NCBI GenBank assembly: GCA_016872875.1
Contig: VGYW01000012.1
Coordinates: forward strand, 1-41,583
Reading direction: 5' to 3'
Length of the DNA: 41,583 nucleotides
Origin: Planctomycetota bacterium
Lineage (GTDB): Bacteria; Planctomycetota; PUPC01; DSUN01
Shown here: positions 32,721 to 41,227 of the stretch, in pieces
How positions within the stretch are numbered: position 1 is the stretch's first letter
How the letters are laid out: each line of letters begins with the position of its first letter
The notes under the pieces: model-generated
Database searches by the model: none
What the model was told of the DNA's origin: nothing
Seen by the model: the letters and a program-made list of their open reading frames with translations, nothing else
Program-made: the position numbers and the translations under genes

Positions 32721-34152
32721 CGCCCTGGGGATTGACCTGGGGACCACGGCGGTGAAGAGCGTGGTTCTCGACGAAGGCTCGGAGATTGCCTCCTTCGGTT
32801 ACAAGCCCGTTCGCCTCATCAGCGGCCCCGGCGGCCTCGTGGAGCACGACGTCGAGGAGCTTTGGCAGGCGACGCGCGGGGCCGTGCGCGACGCCCTTTG
32901 CGGCCGCAGGCTCGGACGCACCGTGCGCGCCATCGGCCTCTCCTCCCAAGGCGGGACGCTTATCCTTCTCGACAAGGCAGGGTCACCCATAGGCAACGCG
33001 ATCTCCTGGATGGACACGCGGCCGGCCCAGCTCGGCGCCGCGCTCCTGCGTGGGCGCGACGAGGCCTTCTTCTACGAGAAGACGGGCTGGAGCCTCAGGC
33101 TCGGCTGCCTCCCCCTCGCCCAGCTCATCCGCCTCAGGGCTGTGGGCGGGGCCTCCGTGCCCAATGTGGGCGGGGCCTCCGTGCCCCGCGTCCGCTTCGT
33201 GGACTCCTACGTCGTCGAGCGCCTGACGGGCGAGGCCGTGACCAACCCGTCCGACGCTGCGATCACCATGCTCTACAACGTGCGCGCGCGGCGATGGGAT
33301 GACGAGCTGCTCGCCCTGGGGGGCGCGAGCCGCAGGAGGCTCCCGCGGGTGGCGGCATCCGGGACCGCCGTCGGGGGCATCAGCAAGCAGGCTGCCGAGG
33401 AGCTTGGCGTCTGCCCCGACGCAATGGTGTTCGCTGGCGGTCACGACCAGTATTGCGCGGCCTTTGGGGCCGGCTGCCGCAAGGCGGGCGACACGATTGT
33501 CTCCTGCGGCACGGCCTGGGTGCTTCTCACGCTCACCACGGAGCCGCGCTTCCCGTGCGCCGGGCTGGCGCCAGCGGAGGCGGTGGCCGGGGGCCTCTGG
33601 GGCCTCCTCGGCTCCTGCTCCAGCGTGGGGGCCGCGACCGACTGGTTCCGGCGTTTCATTGCGCCGCGCGGCCGCGAAGTCCAGTTCTCAACTCTCGCTT
33701 CTGCCGCCTCTGAGGTCGAGCCCTCCCCCGACGCCCCAGTGGCCGTCCTTCCAGTCGGGGGAACAGGTGGGAGGCTCATCGGCTTCGGGTTGCACCATAC
33801 CTTCAAGCACCTTGCCCGGGCGGTGCTTGAGAGCTCGGCTCTCAGCGCTCGGGTCCTCCTTGAGCGCATGAGCGTCGCCGGCGCGTTCCCAGCGCTCCTC
33901 AAAGCCGTCGGCGGGGCAGTAAGCTCGCGGCTGTGGATGCAGATTCTCGCCGACGCGGCCGGCCTTCCGCTTGAGATAGCAGGTTTCCAGGACGCCGCAG
34001 CATTCGGTGCAGCCAGGCTTGCTGGCGAGGCGTCAGGGATGATCCCCCACGATGCCCCCTGGCCGAAGCCGGCGGCCACGATCGAGCCGCGCGCCGTCTA
34101 CCGCGAGACATACGACACGCTCTACGAACGCTTCAAGGACGCCGCGCGATGA
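32710..34152 (+). CDS. FGGY-family sugar kinase (xylulokinase-like)
   Basis: The 480-aa protein opens with the ATP phosphate-binding motif GIDLGTTAVKSVVLD (7-21) and contains SSQGG, ISWMDTRP and GGHDQYCAAFGAG with the presumed catalytic base Asp246. The second ATPase-fold half (SCGTAW, GGTGGRLIG, AVGGAVSSRLWMQILAD) is complete. These kinases phosphorylate ketoses such as xylulose or related polyols with ATP in the cytoplasm; the exact sugar is unknown. GGAGGAAGG precedes the ATG at 32710. Residues about 145-160 (VGGASVPNVGGASVP) are two copies of a 24-nt repeat, where relatives have an ordinary linker before RVRFVDSYVVERLTG. It overlaps the next gene (ATGA). Confidence 0.9.
   Translation: MSALALGIDLGTTAVKSVVLDEGSEIASFGYKPVRLISGPGGLVEHDVEELWQATRGAVRDALCGRRLGRTVRAIGLSSQGGTLILLDKAGSPIGNAISWMDTRPAQLGAALLRGRDEAFFYEKTGWSLRLGCLPLAQLIRLRAVGGASVPNVGGASVPRVRFVDSYVVERLTGEAVTNPSDAAITMLYNVRARRWDDELLALGGASRRRLPRVAASGTAVGGISKQAAEELGVCPDAMVFAGGHDQYCAAFGAGCRKAGDTIVSCGTAWVLLTLTTEPRFPCAGLAPAEAVAGGLWGLLGSCSSVGAATDWFRRFIAPRGREVQFSTLASAASEVEPSPDAPVAVLPVGGTGGRLIGFGLHHTFKHLARAVLESSALSARVLLERMSVAGAFPALLKAVGGAVSSRLWMQILADAAGLPLEIAGFQDAAAFGAARLAGEASGMIPHDAPWPKPAATIEPRAVYRETYDTLYERFKDAAR
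33142..33189 (+). repeat. Two 24-nt tandem copies inside the kinase gene
   Basis: Unit GTGGGCGGGGCCTCCGTGCC plus four nt, copies at 33142-33165 and 33166-33189, in frame. Confidence 0.88.
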
Positions 34153-35174
34153 GGATCACGGAAGCCGAGCATTTCCGGCACATTGACGAACCGGTGTACC
34201 GCCAGGAGCTTGCGCCCTTCCTGCCAAAGCGCATCCTCGACGCACACGTCCACCTTATCCGCCGCTGCGACTTCCTGCCGGGCGTTGACCCGCGCAAGCT
34301 GAGGACCACGGCGCCCGAGCCGATAGCCACGAGCTTCACCCCCCGCCACCTGGCTGCCACGATGCGGCACCTCTTCCCCAGTCAGACCTGGGAGGCATTC
34401 GTCTTCCACACCCCCTACACGGTCGTGGACATCGAGCGCGGGAACAGTTGGATTGCGTCGCTCGCCCGCAGGCATCGCCATCTGCACCCGCTGATGATCG
34501 TGAAGCCGGAGATGAGGGCGAAGGAGCTCGACGCCGAGGTGGAGGCCGGCGGCTTCGTGGGCTTCAAGCCCTACCTCAGCTTCGCCCGGCCACACACCGG
34601 CGAGACACGCATCGGCGACTTCCTCACGCGGGACCACCTGGAGGTCGCCGCCTCCCGCGGTCTTGTGGTCATCCTGCACATCCCGCGAAGGCAGCGGGCC
34701 GCCGACCCCGCCAACGTCCGCGACGTGGCGCGCATCTGCGAACGCTATCCCACGCTCAAGCTCGTCGTCGCACATTGCGGCCGCTCCTACGGCCCCTACT
34801 ACATCGAGCAGGCCATCGGGACCTGGAAGGGTTTCCCTAACCTGTGCTTCGATGTCTCCGCCGTGGACGACCCCGAGACCATCGAGGTCGTGCTTGAGCA
34901 CGAGGGCCACAGGCGGCTCATCTACGGCTCGGACCTCCCCGTCACGCTCCTGCGAGGTCGGCACCTGTGCGTGAACCGCCACTGCTTCTTCCTCACGGAG
35001 CGGCCCTGCCCGAACTCCGTCTCGCCCCCCAAGGGCGCCTGGTTCCCGATGACGTTCATGGTCTACGAGACTGTGCGGGCGGTCCTCCGCGCCTGCCGCA
35101 AGCGCGGCCTGTCCCGCGAGGCCCTCGACGACATCTTCTACCGCAACGCTCTGCGTCTCATCGGCGCGGAGTGA
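34149..35174 (+). CDS. Amidohydrolase (metal-dependent TIM-barrel hydrolase)
   Basis: The 341-aa protein has the amidohydrolase-2 pattern: DAHVH with metal-binding His33 and His35, VILHIPRR, VVAHCGRSYG and YGSDLPV with the catalytic Asp near the C-terminus. Members hydrolyse or decarboxylate small ring compounds, lactones or uronates; in a sugar operon a lactone or uronic acid is a reasonable guess, but this is inference. It overlaps the kinase (ATGA) and lies 52 nt before the isomerase-like gene, so all are likely co-translated. There is no signal peptide. Confidence 0.85.
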   Translation: MRITEAEHFRHIDEPVYRQELAPFLPKRILDAHVHLIRRCDFLPGVDPRKLRTTAPEPIATSFTPRHLAATMRHLFPSQTWEAFVFHTPYTVVDIERGNSWIASLARRHRHLHPLMIVKPEMRAKELDAEVEAGGFVGFKPYLSFARPHTGETRIGDFLTRDHLEVAASRGLVVILHIPRRQRAADPANVRDVARICERYPTLKLVVAHCGRSYGPYYIEQAIGTWKGFPNLCFDVSAVDDPETIEVVLEHEGHRRLIYGSDLPVTLLRGRHLCVNRHCFFLTERPCPNSVSPPKGAWFPMTFMVYETVRAVLRACRKRGLSREALDDIFYRNALRLIGAE

Positions 35175-35183
35175 AGAAAGAGC

Positions 35184-35211
35184 CTCACGCAGAGCTACAG
35201 AGACAGCAGAG
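35184..35211 (+). repeat. Degenerate CACGCAGAG-type repeat
   Basis: Between the amidohydrolase stop and the next start, imperfect ACGCAGAG/ACAGAGACA/GCAGAG units begin 9 nt after the stop. It resembles a single, decayed arm. GAAGAGGTG follows as a weak ribosome binding site. Confidence 0.5.
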
Positions 35212-35226
35212 AAGAGGTGAACGAAC

Positions 35227-36624
35227 GTGAAGCCCAGAAAGCCCCGAATCGGCCTCTTGCCGCTCTATCTTGCACTCTACGACAAGGTCGTGCCGCAGCA
35301 CCGGGCAGGCCGCGAGGCGTTCGCCCGCGCGCTGGCCGACCGCCTGCGCGCTCGCGGCCTCGACGTTGAGCTCGCACCCGTCTGCTGCGTCCGCCAGGAG
35401 GTGGAGCAGGCGGTGCACGACCTGATGGCCAGGGACATTGACCTCCTCGCCACCGTCCACCTGGCCTATTCCCCGTCGCTCGAATCGGCAGAAGCAATAG
35501 CGGAGACCGGCCTGCCCCTGGCGCTCCTCGACACCACGGGCGCCCCACGATTCGACGAGGCCGCCACCCGCGACGACATGTTCGAGAACCACGGCATCCA
35601 CGGCGTCCAGGACCTCGCGAGCGTCCTGCGGGCTATGGAGCGGCTGTATCACGTCGTCGTCGGCCACGTCGCGGACCCGGCCTTTCTCGATGAGGTGGTG
35701 GCCACGGCCCGCGCCGCCAGGGGCGTTGCGGCGCTCCGCTCCTGCACCACCCTGCTCATCGGCACGCCCTTCGAGGGCATGGGCGACTTCGCAGTCGAGG
35801 CCAGCGAACTCCATGATACCTTCGCCACCCAGGTGAAGAAGGTAGGCATCGAGCGCCTTGCCCATGCCGTCGCGCGCGTCACCGACGCCGAGCTCGACGC
35901 CGAGGCGAAGCGCGACGCGGCCAGCTTCGACCTCTCGGGCGTCCACGCCGAGGTCCTGCGCGAATCGAGTCGCGTGGGCCTCGGCCTCAGGTCCCTCCTC
36001 AAGAAGGCCGGCGCCAGCGCCTTCAGCATGAACTTCCAGGCGTTCGACCGCGACAGCGGCACGCCCACCGTGCCCTTCCTGGAGGCATCGAAGGCGATGG
36101 CACGCGGCATCGGCTACGCGGGCGAGGGCGACGTGTTGACCGCCTCCTTCATCGCCGCACTGATGGCAGGCTTCGGGGAAGCAACGTTCACCGAGATGTT
36201 CTGCCCCGACTGGGCGGGGAACGCCATCTTCATGAGCCACATGGGCGAGTGCAACGTCGCCCTCGCCGCCGAGAGGCCGCGAATCGTGGAAAAGGACTAC
36301 GCCTTCGGCAACGTGGCCAACCCCGCCGTCGCGCTCATGCGGGTCAGGCCCGGGCCGGCCACTCTCGCCAACATCGCGGCCAGCCCCGACACCGGCTTCT
36401 CGATCATCGCGGCGGGGGTCGAGGTTCTGGACCGTGCCCTCAGCCCGAACTTCCCCGACGTGCCGCACTTCTGGATTCGCCCACGCGAGGGCGCCATCCG
36501 CGACTTCCTGCGCCGCTACAGCGAGGCCGGCGGAACACACCACCTCGCCCTCCTCCCCGGCGGCCACACCGACGGCCTCCGACGAATGGCTAAGATGCTC
36601 GCCCTGGAGTTCACCTGCCTATGA
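35227..36624 (+). CDS. L-arabinose/L-fucose isomerase-like protein
   Basis: The 465-aa protein resembles the AraA/FucI superfamily of metal-dependent aldose-ketose isomerases: an N-terminal Rossmann-like part (IGLLPLYLALYDKVVP, DLLATVHLAYSP) and a central part with GYAGEGDVLTAS, FTEMFCPDWAGNAIFMSHM-like text (quoted in part: FTEMFCPDW and HMGECN), carrying the Glu and His expected to bind the metal. It would make a ketose for the kinase at 32710. The start is GTG 35227. The last codon overlaps the next gene (ATGA). It is cytoplasmic. The substrate cannot be named; distant members of this family have varied roles. Confidence 0.82.
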   Translation: MKPRKPRIGLLPLYLALYDKVVPQHRAGREAFARALADRLRARGLDVELAPVCCVRQEVEQAVHDLMARDIDLLATVHLAYSPSLESAEAIAETGLPLALLDTTGAPRFDEAATRDDMFENHGIHGVQDLASVLRAMERLYHVVVGHVADPAFLDEVVATARAARGVAALRSCTTLLIGTPFEGMGDFAVEASELHDTFATQVKKVGIERLAHAVARVTDAELDAEAKRDAASFDLSGVHAEVLRESSRVGLGLRSLLKKAGASAFSMNFQAFDRDSGTPTVPFLEASKAMARGIGYAGEGDVLTASFIAALMAGFGEATFTEMFCPDWAGNAIFMSHMGECNVALAAERPRIVEKDYAFGNVANPAVALMRVRPGPATLANIAASPDTGFSIIAAGVEVLDRALSPNFPDVPHFWIRPREGAIRDFLRRYSEAGGTHHLALLPGGHTDGLRRMAKMLALEFTCL

Positions 36625-39600
36625 CCCGGCTTCCCTCCCGCCTGTCCCCAATCGTCGTCGTCCTCGTCGTCGTCGTCGTTCTCGATTCTCTTGCCGCCGA
36701 GGGCGAGCGGATTCTCGACCTCAACTCCTACTGGCGCAGCTACTACGTCCTCCGCCCGGCCCGCACCAGCCCGAGGCTCTGGAAGACCGCTGACCTGCCC
36801 ATCGAGGCCAGAGGCGGCGAACGCTGGGCCGCGTGGGAGAAGGCGGGACGCGACCTCGCCGCCCTCCGACCCGAACACCGAAACCTCTGGTTCCAGTTCT
36901 GCGGCCACATGGACACCACGCCACTCGTCATCCTCCTCGACAGCCCGCCCGCCCCGCCCGGCTGGCAGGAGCCCGACTTCAACGACGCGGCCTGGCCCCG
37001 CACCCGCTACCCGCTCCTGATGAAGGCGGTGGGCGTTGACCAGGAGGAGAACTGGAACGCCTACCAGCACGGGTTCGCCCAGGCCTGCTTCCGCGGGCGC
37101 CTCGTCGTGCCCGACCCCGCGAAGGTCGGCTCCCTCACGCTGCGCATCGCCTATCGCGGCGGCATTTGCGTGTGGCTCAATGGCAAGGAGATCGGGCGCG
37201 GACACCTCCCGCCCAGCCCCATCGGCCCCGACACCGCCGCCGAGGACTACCCCGACGACGCCTACACTCTTCCGCCCGGAGCCGGCTACACGAAGGGCAA
37301 ACGCTGCGTGGAGGACATCGGCGGCGACTACGTTGGGGAGACCGGCGGCGGCCACAGCGGCTACTGGCGCATCCCCCTGACCCGCGAGGAATGGGACGCG
37401 ATTCTTCGCCGCCGCAACCGCGTCCTCGGCCCGATTGCCATCACACCCGCGTTACTGCGCAAGGGCGTGAATGTCCTCGCCATCCAGGCCGTTCGCTCCG
37501 ACCTCAATCCCCTCATCTTCATGGGCACCGCCCGCCTCGGTGCCAACACCCACTACGGCTGGTCGGCGCTCGGCGGTGGAGCGAGCTGGTCCCACGGCTC
37601 CCTCGTTGATCTTGATCTGCGGTCCAGCCCGCCTGGGGCGGTCCAGCCCGAGCAACGGCCAGCAGGGCTTCAAGTGTGGGCCGACGACCCGAACCGCCGC
37701 CTCTTCAACCTCGAGTTTGGTGACCCCGGGAAAGCCGACCGCGTGCTCCGCATGGTCGGCGCTCGACAGGGCACCTACTCCGCGCAACTGGTGATAGGCA
37801 CCGACAAGGACCTCAGCAGCCTCGCGGCGGAGGCCACCGACCTCAGCGGCCCGGGCGGCGCGAGAATCCCGAAGAGCGCCATTCGCGTCCTTTATGCCGT
37901 CGGGCGGAGCAGCCGCGACCTGGCCCTCCTCGGCTCCGAGCGCAACCCGCGCGAGGCCCGCGAGCACCCCCTCCGCTGCCCCGACACCTGGATGGCCCTC
38001 TGGCGCTTCGGGCGAGCGGACCGCCGATTCAAGCGCTTCGTGCCCTACCGCGACGCCGAGGGCAAGATCATCCCCGACAGGGTGCGCGAGGAGAACAAGA
38101 AGGCACTGGAAGCCGCGATGGAGCGCATCCGCTTCTTCGACGAACTCAGCCCCGCCGCGCCCGGCATCGTGCCCGCCAACTCGTGCCTGCCCATCTTCGT
38201 GAGTGTGAAAGTCCCGCCCGATGCCGCGCCCGGCCTCTATACAGGCAAAGTGAAGATACGGGCTAAAGCCCGCACTACGAACGAAGCGGTACGGGCTGAA
38301 GCCCGCACTGCGAGCGAAGAGGCGGAACTGCGCGTGCAGGTGGTGGACTGGACCCTTCCCGACCCGGCGGCTGGGCAGGACTTCACGACGATGGTCGCTA
38401 TGGAGCAATCGCCCTGGGGCGTGGCCAAGGCACACAAGGGGCCTCCCTGGAGCGACGAGCACTTCCGCCGCATCGAGCACTCCCTCCAGCGCATGGCCGA
38501 GCTGGGAAACGACTGGCTCATGGTGCCCGTCCTCCTCAACAGCGAGTTCGGGAACCGCGAGGACTCATTCGTCATCTGGGTGAAGGGCAGGGACGGCAGG
38601 CTGAGCTGCGACTTCTCGCGCCTCGACCGCTATCTGGACATCGCCCTGCGCCACGGACCCAGGCCGAGCGTCGTATGCCTCTGCGTGGCCCACCCGCCCG
38701 AGAACAACCTGTGGGTAGTGCCGAAGGTCCTCCTGCGCGACGAAGCGACCGGCAAGACCGAGCCGTTCACCGTGCCGATGGGCGAGGCCAACCCGTTTCG
38801 CACCAAAGAGATTGCGTTCACTGCCGAGCAGCGCGCCGCGGCCAGGGACTTCTGGCGCCCATTCGTCGAGGGCGTCCTTGCGCGGTTGAATGCCCGCGGC
38901 CTTGAAAAGGCTCTCTTCTGGGGCTACGTGTGGGACTACACCCTCACGGTGGCGCGCTACAAGGACATCTTCGAGGAGCTGGCGCCGGGCGTCAAGTGGG
39001 CGCGCGGCAGCCACGGCCACGGCGGCGTCACCGGCAAGCAAGGGCTCGCCGAGCCTTTCGGCTGCGTCGGCACCATCATCACCCTGCCGCAGCCCGTCAA
39101 GGAAATCCGCGACAACTCCCGCGTCAATCGCCGCCCCACCCAATACCTCATCCAGTCGCACAAGGGCTGGAAGACCGAGGCCTTGAGCTTCTCGCTGCCC
39201 CGCGTCCAGAACGCCGTCCTCTGCGTGGAGGGCTCCTCAGTGCCATTCCTCTGGCGGCTGTATCCCGAGCTGGCGATAGTGGCGGGCGCGCGCGGCATCT
39301 GCCGCGTCGGGGCGGACTACTGGGAGGGCACGTGCCACGACGGCTGGCTCGGCGGCTGCCAGGTCGGCCTCGGCATCGTCGCCTCCCTCTGGCCGGGGCA
39401 GGCCGAGGCCCACACGAGCGCCCGCTTCGAAATGCTCCGCGAGGGCCTTCAGGAGGCCGAGGCGCGCATCATCATCGAGAAGGCCCTCGAAGGCCCGCTG
39501 GCTGGCGGCCCCGCCGCCGAGCGGCTTCAGAAGCTCCTCGACGCCCGCATCCTCGCCACCCTCGGCGTCCCTCGCAGCTTCTATGTCCTGCGCATGGCCG

Positions 39601-39713
39601 AGCAATTCGCTGGCTGGCAGGAGCGCTCCTGGGACCTCTACTCTGCCGCGTCCGAGGCCACCGGCTCCAAGCCCCCCTCCGAGGCCGACCGCGCCCGCTT
39701 CTTCGCAAGGTAG
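36621..39713 (+). CDS. Large secreted DUF4091-like glycosidase-type protein with a repeat-encoded signal peptide
   Basis: The 1030-aa protein starts at ATG 36621, overlapping the isomerase-like gene. Residues 11-26, IVVVLVVVVVLDSLAA, form a clean hydrophobic signal-peptide core with an AA-E cleavage context, and are encoded by a single family A array (36650-36692). A beta-sandwich region with WQEPDFNDAAWPRTRYP (about 114-130) and KGVNVLAIQAV resembles carbohydrate-binding jelly rolls. A linker and TIM-barrel part follow (about 580-900), ending with DUF4091-like text (GICRVGADYWEG, WPGQAEAHTSARFEMLREGL). Residues about 546-567 come from two copies of the GGGCTGAAGCCCGC palindrome. It probably acts outside the cell on the polymer whose sugars the operon consumes. 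Confidence 0.8.
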   Translation: MTRLPSRLSPIVVVLVVVVVLDSLAAEGERILDLNSYWRSYYVLRPARTSPRLWKTADLPIEARGGERWAAWEKAGRDLAALRPEHRNLWFQFCGHMDTTPLVILLDSPPAPPGWQEPDFNDAAWPRTRYPLLMKAVGVDQEENWNAYQHGFAQACFRGRLVVPDPAKVGSLTLRIAYRGGICVWLNGKEIGRGHLPPSPIGPDTAAEDYPDDAYTLPPGAGYTKGKRCVEDIGGDYVGETGGGHSGYWRIPLTREEWDAILRRRNRVLGPIAITPALLRKGVNVLAIQAVRSDLNPLIFMGTARLGANTHYGWSALGGGASWSHGSLVDLDLRSSPPGAVQPEQRPAGLQVWADDPNRRLFNLEFGDPGKADRVLRMVGARQGTYSAQLVIGTDKDLSSLAAEATDLSGPGGARIPKSAIRVLYAVGRSSRDLALLGSERNPREAREHPLRCPDTWMALWRFGRADRRFKRFVPYRDAEGKIIPDRVREENKKALEAAMERIRFFDELSPAAPGIVPANSCLPIFVSVKVPPDAAPGLYTGKVKIRAKARTTNEAVRAEARTASEEAELRVQVVDWTLPDPAAGQDFTTMVAMEQSPWGVAKAHKGPPWSDEHFRRIEHSLQRMAELGNDWLMVPVLLNSEFGNREDSFVIWVKGRDGRLSCDFSRLDRYLDIALRHGPRPSVVCLCVAHPPENNLWVVPKVLLRDEATGKTEPFTVPMGEANPFRTKEIAFTAEQRAAARDFWRPFVEGVLARLNARGLEKALFWGYVWDYTLTVARYKDIFEELAPGVKWARGSHGHGGVTGKQGLAEPFGCVGTIITLPQPVKEIRDNSRVNRRPTQYLIQSHKGWKTEALSFSLPRVQNAVLCVEGSSVPFLWRLYPELAIVAGARGICRVGADYWEGTCHDGWLGGCQVGLGIVASLWPGQAEAHTSARFEMLREGLQEAEARIIIEKALEGPLAGGPAAERLQKLLDARILATLGVPRSFYVLRMAEQFAGWQERSWDLYSAASEATGSKPPSEADRARFFAR
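36650..36692 (+). repeat. Single family A arm that encodes a signal-peptide core
   Basis: ATCGTCGTCGTCCTCGTCGT and so on, ending GATTCTCTTG, which is the left arm plus the start of the family A loop. No right arm is present. Read in frame as Ile-Val-Val-Val-Leu-Val repeats. Confidence 0.9.
38257..38320 (+). repeat. Two GGGCTGAAGCCCGCACTACG-type palindromes inside the DUF4091-like gene
   Basis: Copies CGGGCTAAAGCCCG and CGGGCTGAAGCCCG with GCACTACGAACG / GCACTGCGAGCG tails, in frame, between beta-sandwich and catalytic-like parts. Confidence 0.88.
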
Positions 39714-39873
39714 CTTGTTCGGAGTGCGGGCCTCACTGTGAACCGGCCGACGCCTCACCAAAGAGGTAAACGGGATAGTTCAGAAATAAAGAGAGACCTC
39801 AAGCCCTCCGCTGCGACCCGCCTGACACGTACCGTGCTGCCTGGAGCATAGTGCGGACTCCTGCGGCGACGGG
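39714..39873. other. Intergenic region between convergent genes
   Basis: This stretch follows the last operon gene and precedes the end of the minus-strand gene. I see no ORF, clear terminator or repeat in it, apart from a weak GGAGTGCGGGCC at its left edge that may be a remnant of the GTAGTGCGGGC repeat. Confidence 0.4.
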
Positions 39874-40299
39874 TCACCGCACCCTATGCGAACAATCCTT
39901 ACTTCCCTCGCCACCGAGCTTAACCAGTGCAACGGTGCCGTCGGCCGCGAACAGAACTACGACGTCCAGGTAACCACAGGGAATCTCTCCACGGTCAGTG
40001 AACCCGAGGAACTCGTTCCGTCTCGCCTCCCATTCCGCTGCGCTCGCCCACTCCCGAGCCCGGTACCACCATACTTCGCGCCCATCTTTGAGGGTGAGCT
40101 TCAAGTCAGGCGGCCCTCCCGTCGCACCGAGTACCTCGGCAGCCGTGGCACCGAGCTCGATCCTTCCAAAGAGCCTTCGCGGCCCAAGGCCGGAAGCCAC
40201 CCAAGGGCCGATTGTGGCAAAGACGAAGATGGCTATGGAAACCAGACAAAAAGCAGTCTGCAGGAGTAGCCTGCGCACGTTTGGGCGTCCCGTCCTCAC
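39874..40299 (-). CDS. Small membrane-anchored protein, possibly BamE/SmpA-like
   Basis: The 141-aa product has one N-terminal hydrophobic segment (TAFCLVSIAIFVFATIGPWV) and a soluble part containing IELGATAAEVLGATGGPPD, then KLTLKDGREVWWYRAREW. The G-x-T-x-x-E-V-x-x-x-x-G-x-P spacing and the following W-Y strand resemble the BamE/SmpA-type fold that recurs in small envelope proteins. The start is GTG 40299, next to a direct repeat copy at 40301, so the original start may have been altered. No operon partner is seen. The function is unknown. Confidence 0.6.
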   Translation of the reverse strand: MRTGRPNVRRLLLQTAFCLVSIAIFVFATIGPWVASGLGPRRLFGRIELGATAAEVLGATGGPPDLKLTLKDGREVWWYRAREWASAAEWEARRNEFLGFTDRGEIPCGYLDVVVLFAADGTVALVKLGGEGSKDCSHRVR

Positions 40300-40300
40300 C

Positions 40301-40376
40301 TTTGGGTGTCGCGTACTTTTGGACTATCCTGTTCGCCTATCTTTCGAAGCGGTGACCGGTGTCTGGCCATGCCCAC
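40301..40376. repeat. Direct repeat copy 1, truncating the PIN toxin gene
   Basis: Shares with 40788-40858 the ordered blocks TTTGGGTG(T/C)CGCGT, a middle spacer, TCTTTCGA(A/G)GCGGTGACCGG and CTGGCCA-TGCCCAC. The two copies flank the toxin-antitoxin pair. Confidence 0.85.
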
Positions 40377-40557
40377 GGACCGCCAAAGCCCGATCGTGGC
40401 CCCTGCGTAGCGTGTTGCCCACTTCTGCGAGCACCCAGGCGGTCGTCACCATCGGCCCATCAAGCTCAGGCGTGATCTCTGTGGCCAACGCGTGGAACTC
40501 GTCGTCGGCGTTGACCAGCGCGAGGCAATAGGACGTGTCGGCGAAGGCGAGGCTCAT
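40324..40557 (-). pseudogene. PIN-domain toxin (VapC-like), truncated by a repeat
   Basis: The first 60 residues are a normal PIN start: FADTSYCLALVNADDEFHA with the first metal-binding Asp, and VTTAWVLAEVGNTLR with the conserved Glu. A full PIN toxin has about 130-140 residues and needs further acidic residues. Here residues 61-77 (RGHGQTPVTASKDRRTG) are encoded by the direct repeat at 40301-40376 and the frame then stops. Catalytic activity as an RNase is therefore unlikely. Its ATG overlaps the antitoxin stop (ATGA), the typical toxin-antitoxin arrangement. Confidence 0.8.
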
Positions 40558-40772
40558 TGCTTCGGGGTTCCGTAGAGGTAGTGGTCGTGGTTGCGTGCGA
40601 GGTCGCGGGGCAGGCCCTTGGCCTTGCCTGCGAACTTCATGAGCTCCTCGCCGAGCGTCGGCCTACGGCGCCGCTTGCGAACCACCGCCACCTCCACCAC
40701 CGCGCCCTCAGGCAGCCCGGCCGGGTCGTCGAGCACCACCGCCCCGTTCTTCACATGGCCCTTGAAGCCCAA
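40554..40772 (-). CDS. Antitoxin of a VapBC-like pair
   Basis: The 72-aa product starts GFKGHVKNGAVVLDDPAGLP and continues EGAVVEVAVV, the beta-strand pattern of AbrB-like or AF2212-like antitoxins, followed by a basic/helical tail that normally wraps the PIN toxin. I chose TTG 40772 because AAGGAG (40779-40784) is 6 nt away and it gives the family-typical beginning; a GTG at 40817 would add 15 residues read from the flanking repeat. It should bind DNA and repress its own operon, and neutralise the toxin. With the toxin cut short, it may be an orphan. Confidence 0.75.
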   Translation of the reverse strand: MGFKGHVKNGAVVLDDPAGLPEGAVVEVAVVRKRRRRPTLGEELMKFAGKAKGLPRDLARNHDHYLYGTPKQ

Positions 40773-40787
40773 TTGTCGCTCCTTCTG

Positions 40788-40858
40788 TTTGGGTGCCGCG
40801 TCTTTACTCTTGTCCACCTGTCTTTCGAGGCGGTGACCGGTACCTGGCCAATGCCCAC
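40788..40858. repeat. Direct repeat copy 2, upstream of the antitoxin
   Basis: See the copy at 40301-40376. This copy lies over the antitoxin leader, where the native promoter would be expected. Confidence 0.85.
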
Positions 40859-41062
40859 ATGCTATCTCGCCACGACCGCGCTGTCAAAGGGCGCGAGAGG
40901 AAGGGGACAGGCGAGCCGCCTGCCGCAACGCCCAACGCGCGGAGATGATGGACCATTGAGGGTCGCAGGATGTAGCGGCAAGCGTCCCGCTTGCCGACAC
41001 GGGGGGGCCGGCTGTGCGTTCCCACGCGGGTGCGTGTTTGGCGTGGCGTCGGAAGGTTGCCC

Positions 41063-41177
41063 ACCTCTCCCTTGGGGAGAGGTCGCCCGCCAGAGGCGGG
41101 CGGGTGAGGGTGCTTCCTGCCCCGTCCGCGGCAAGCCAAGCACCCTCACCCCAGCCCTCTCCCCGAGGGAGAGGGGG
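41063..41177. repeat. Inverted pair of CACCCTCACCCC / GGGTGAGGGTGC repeats
   Basis: A reverse copy (41063-41113, with an inner CGCCCGCCAGAGGCGGGCG stem) and a forward copy (41139-41177) face each other over 25 nt. The same unit is at 26623, 32085 and 32491. Confidence 0.88.
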
Positions 41178-41227
41178 GATGGTTCCACCCTCGCCAAACA
41201 GGTACCCGCGCGGAGAGCTTGCGAGGA

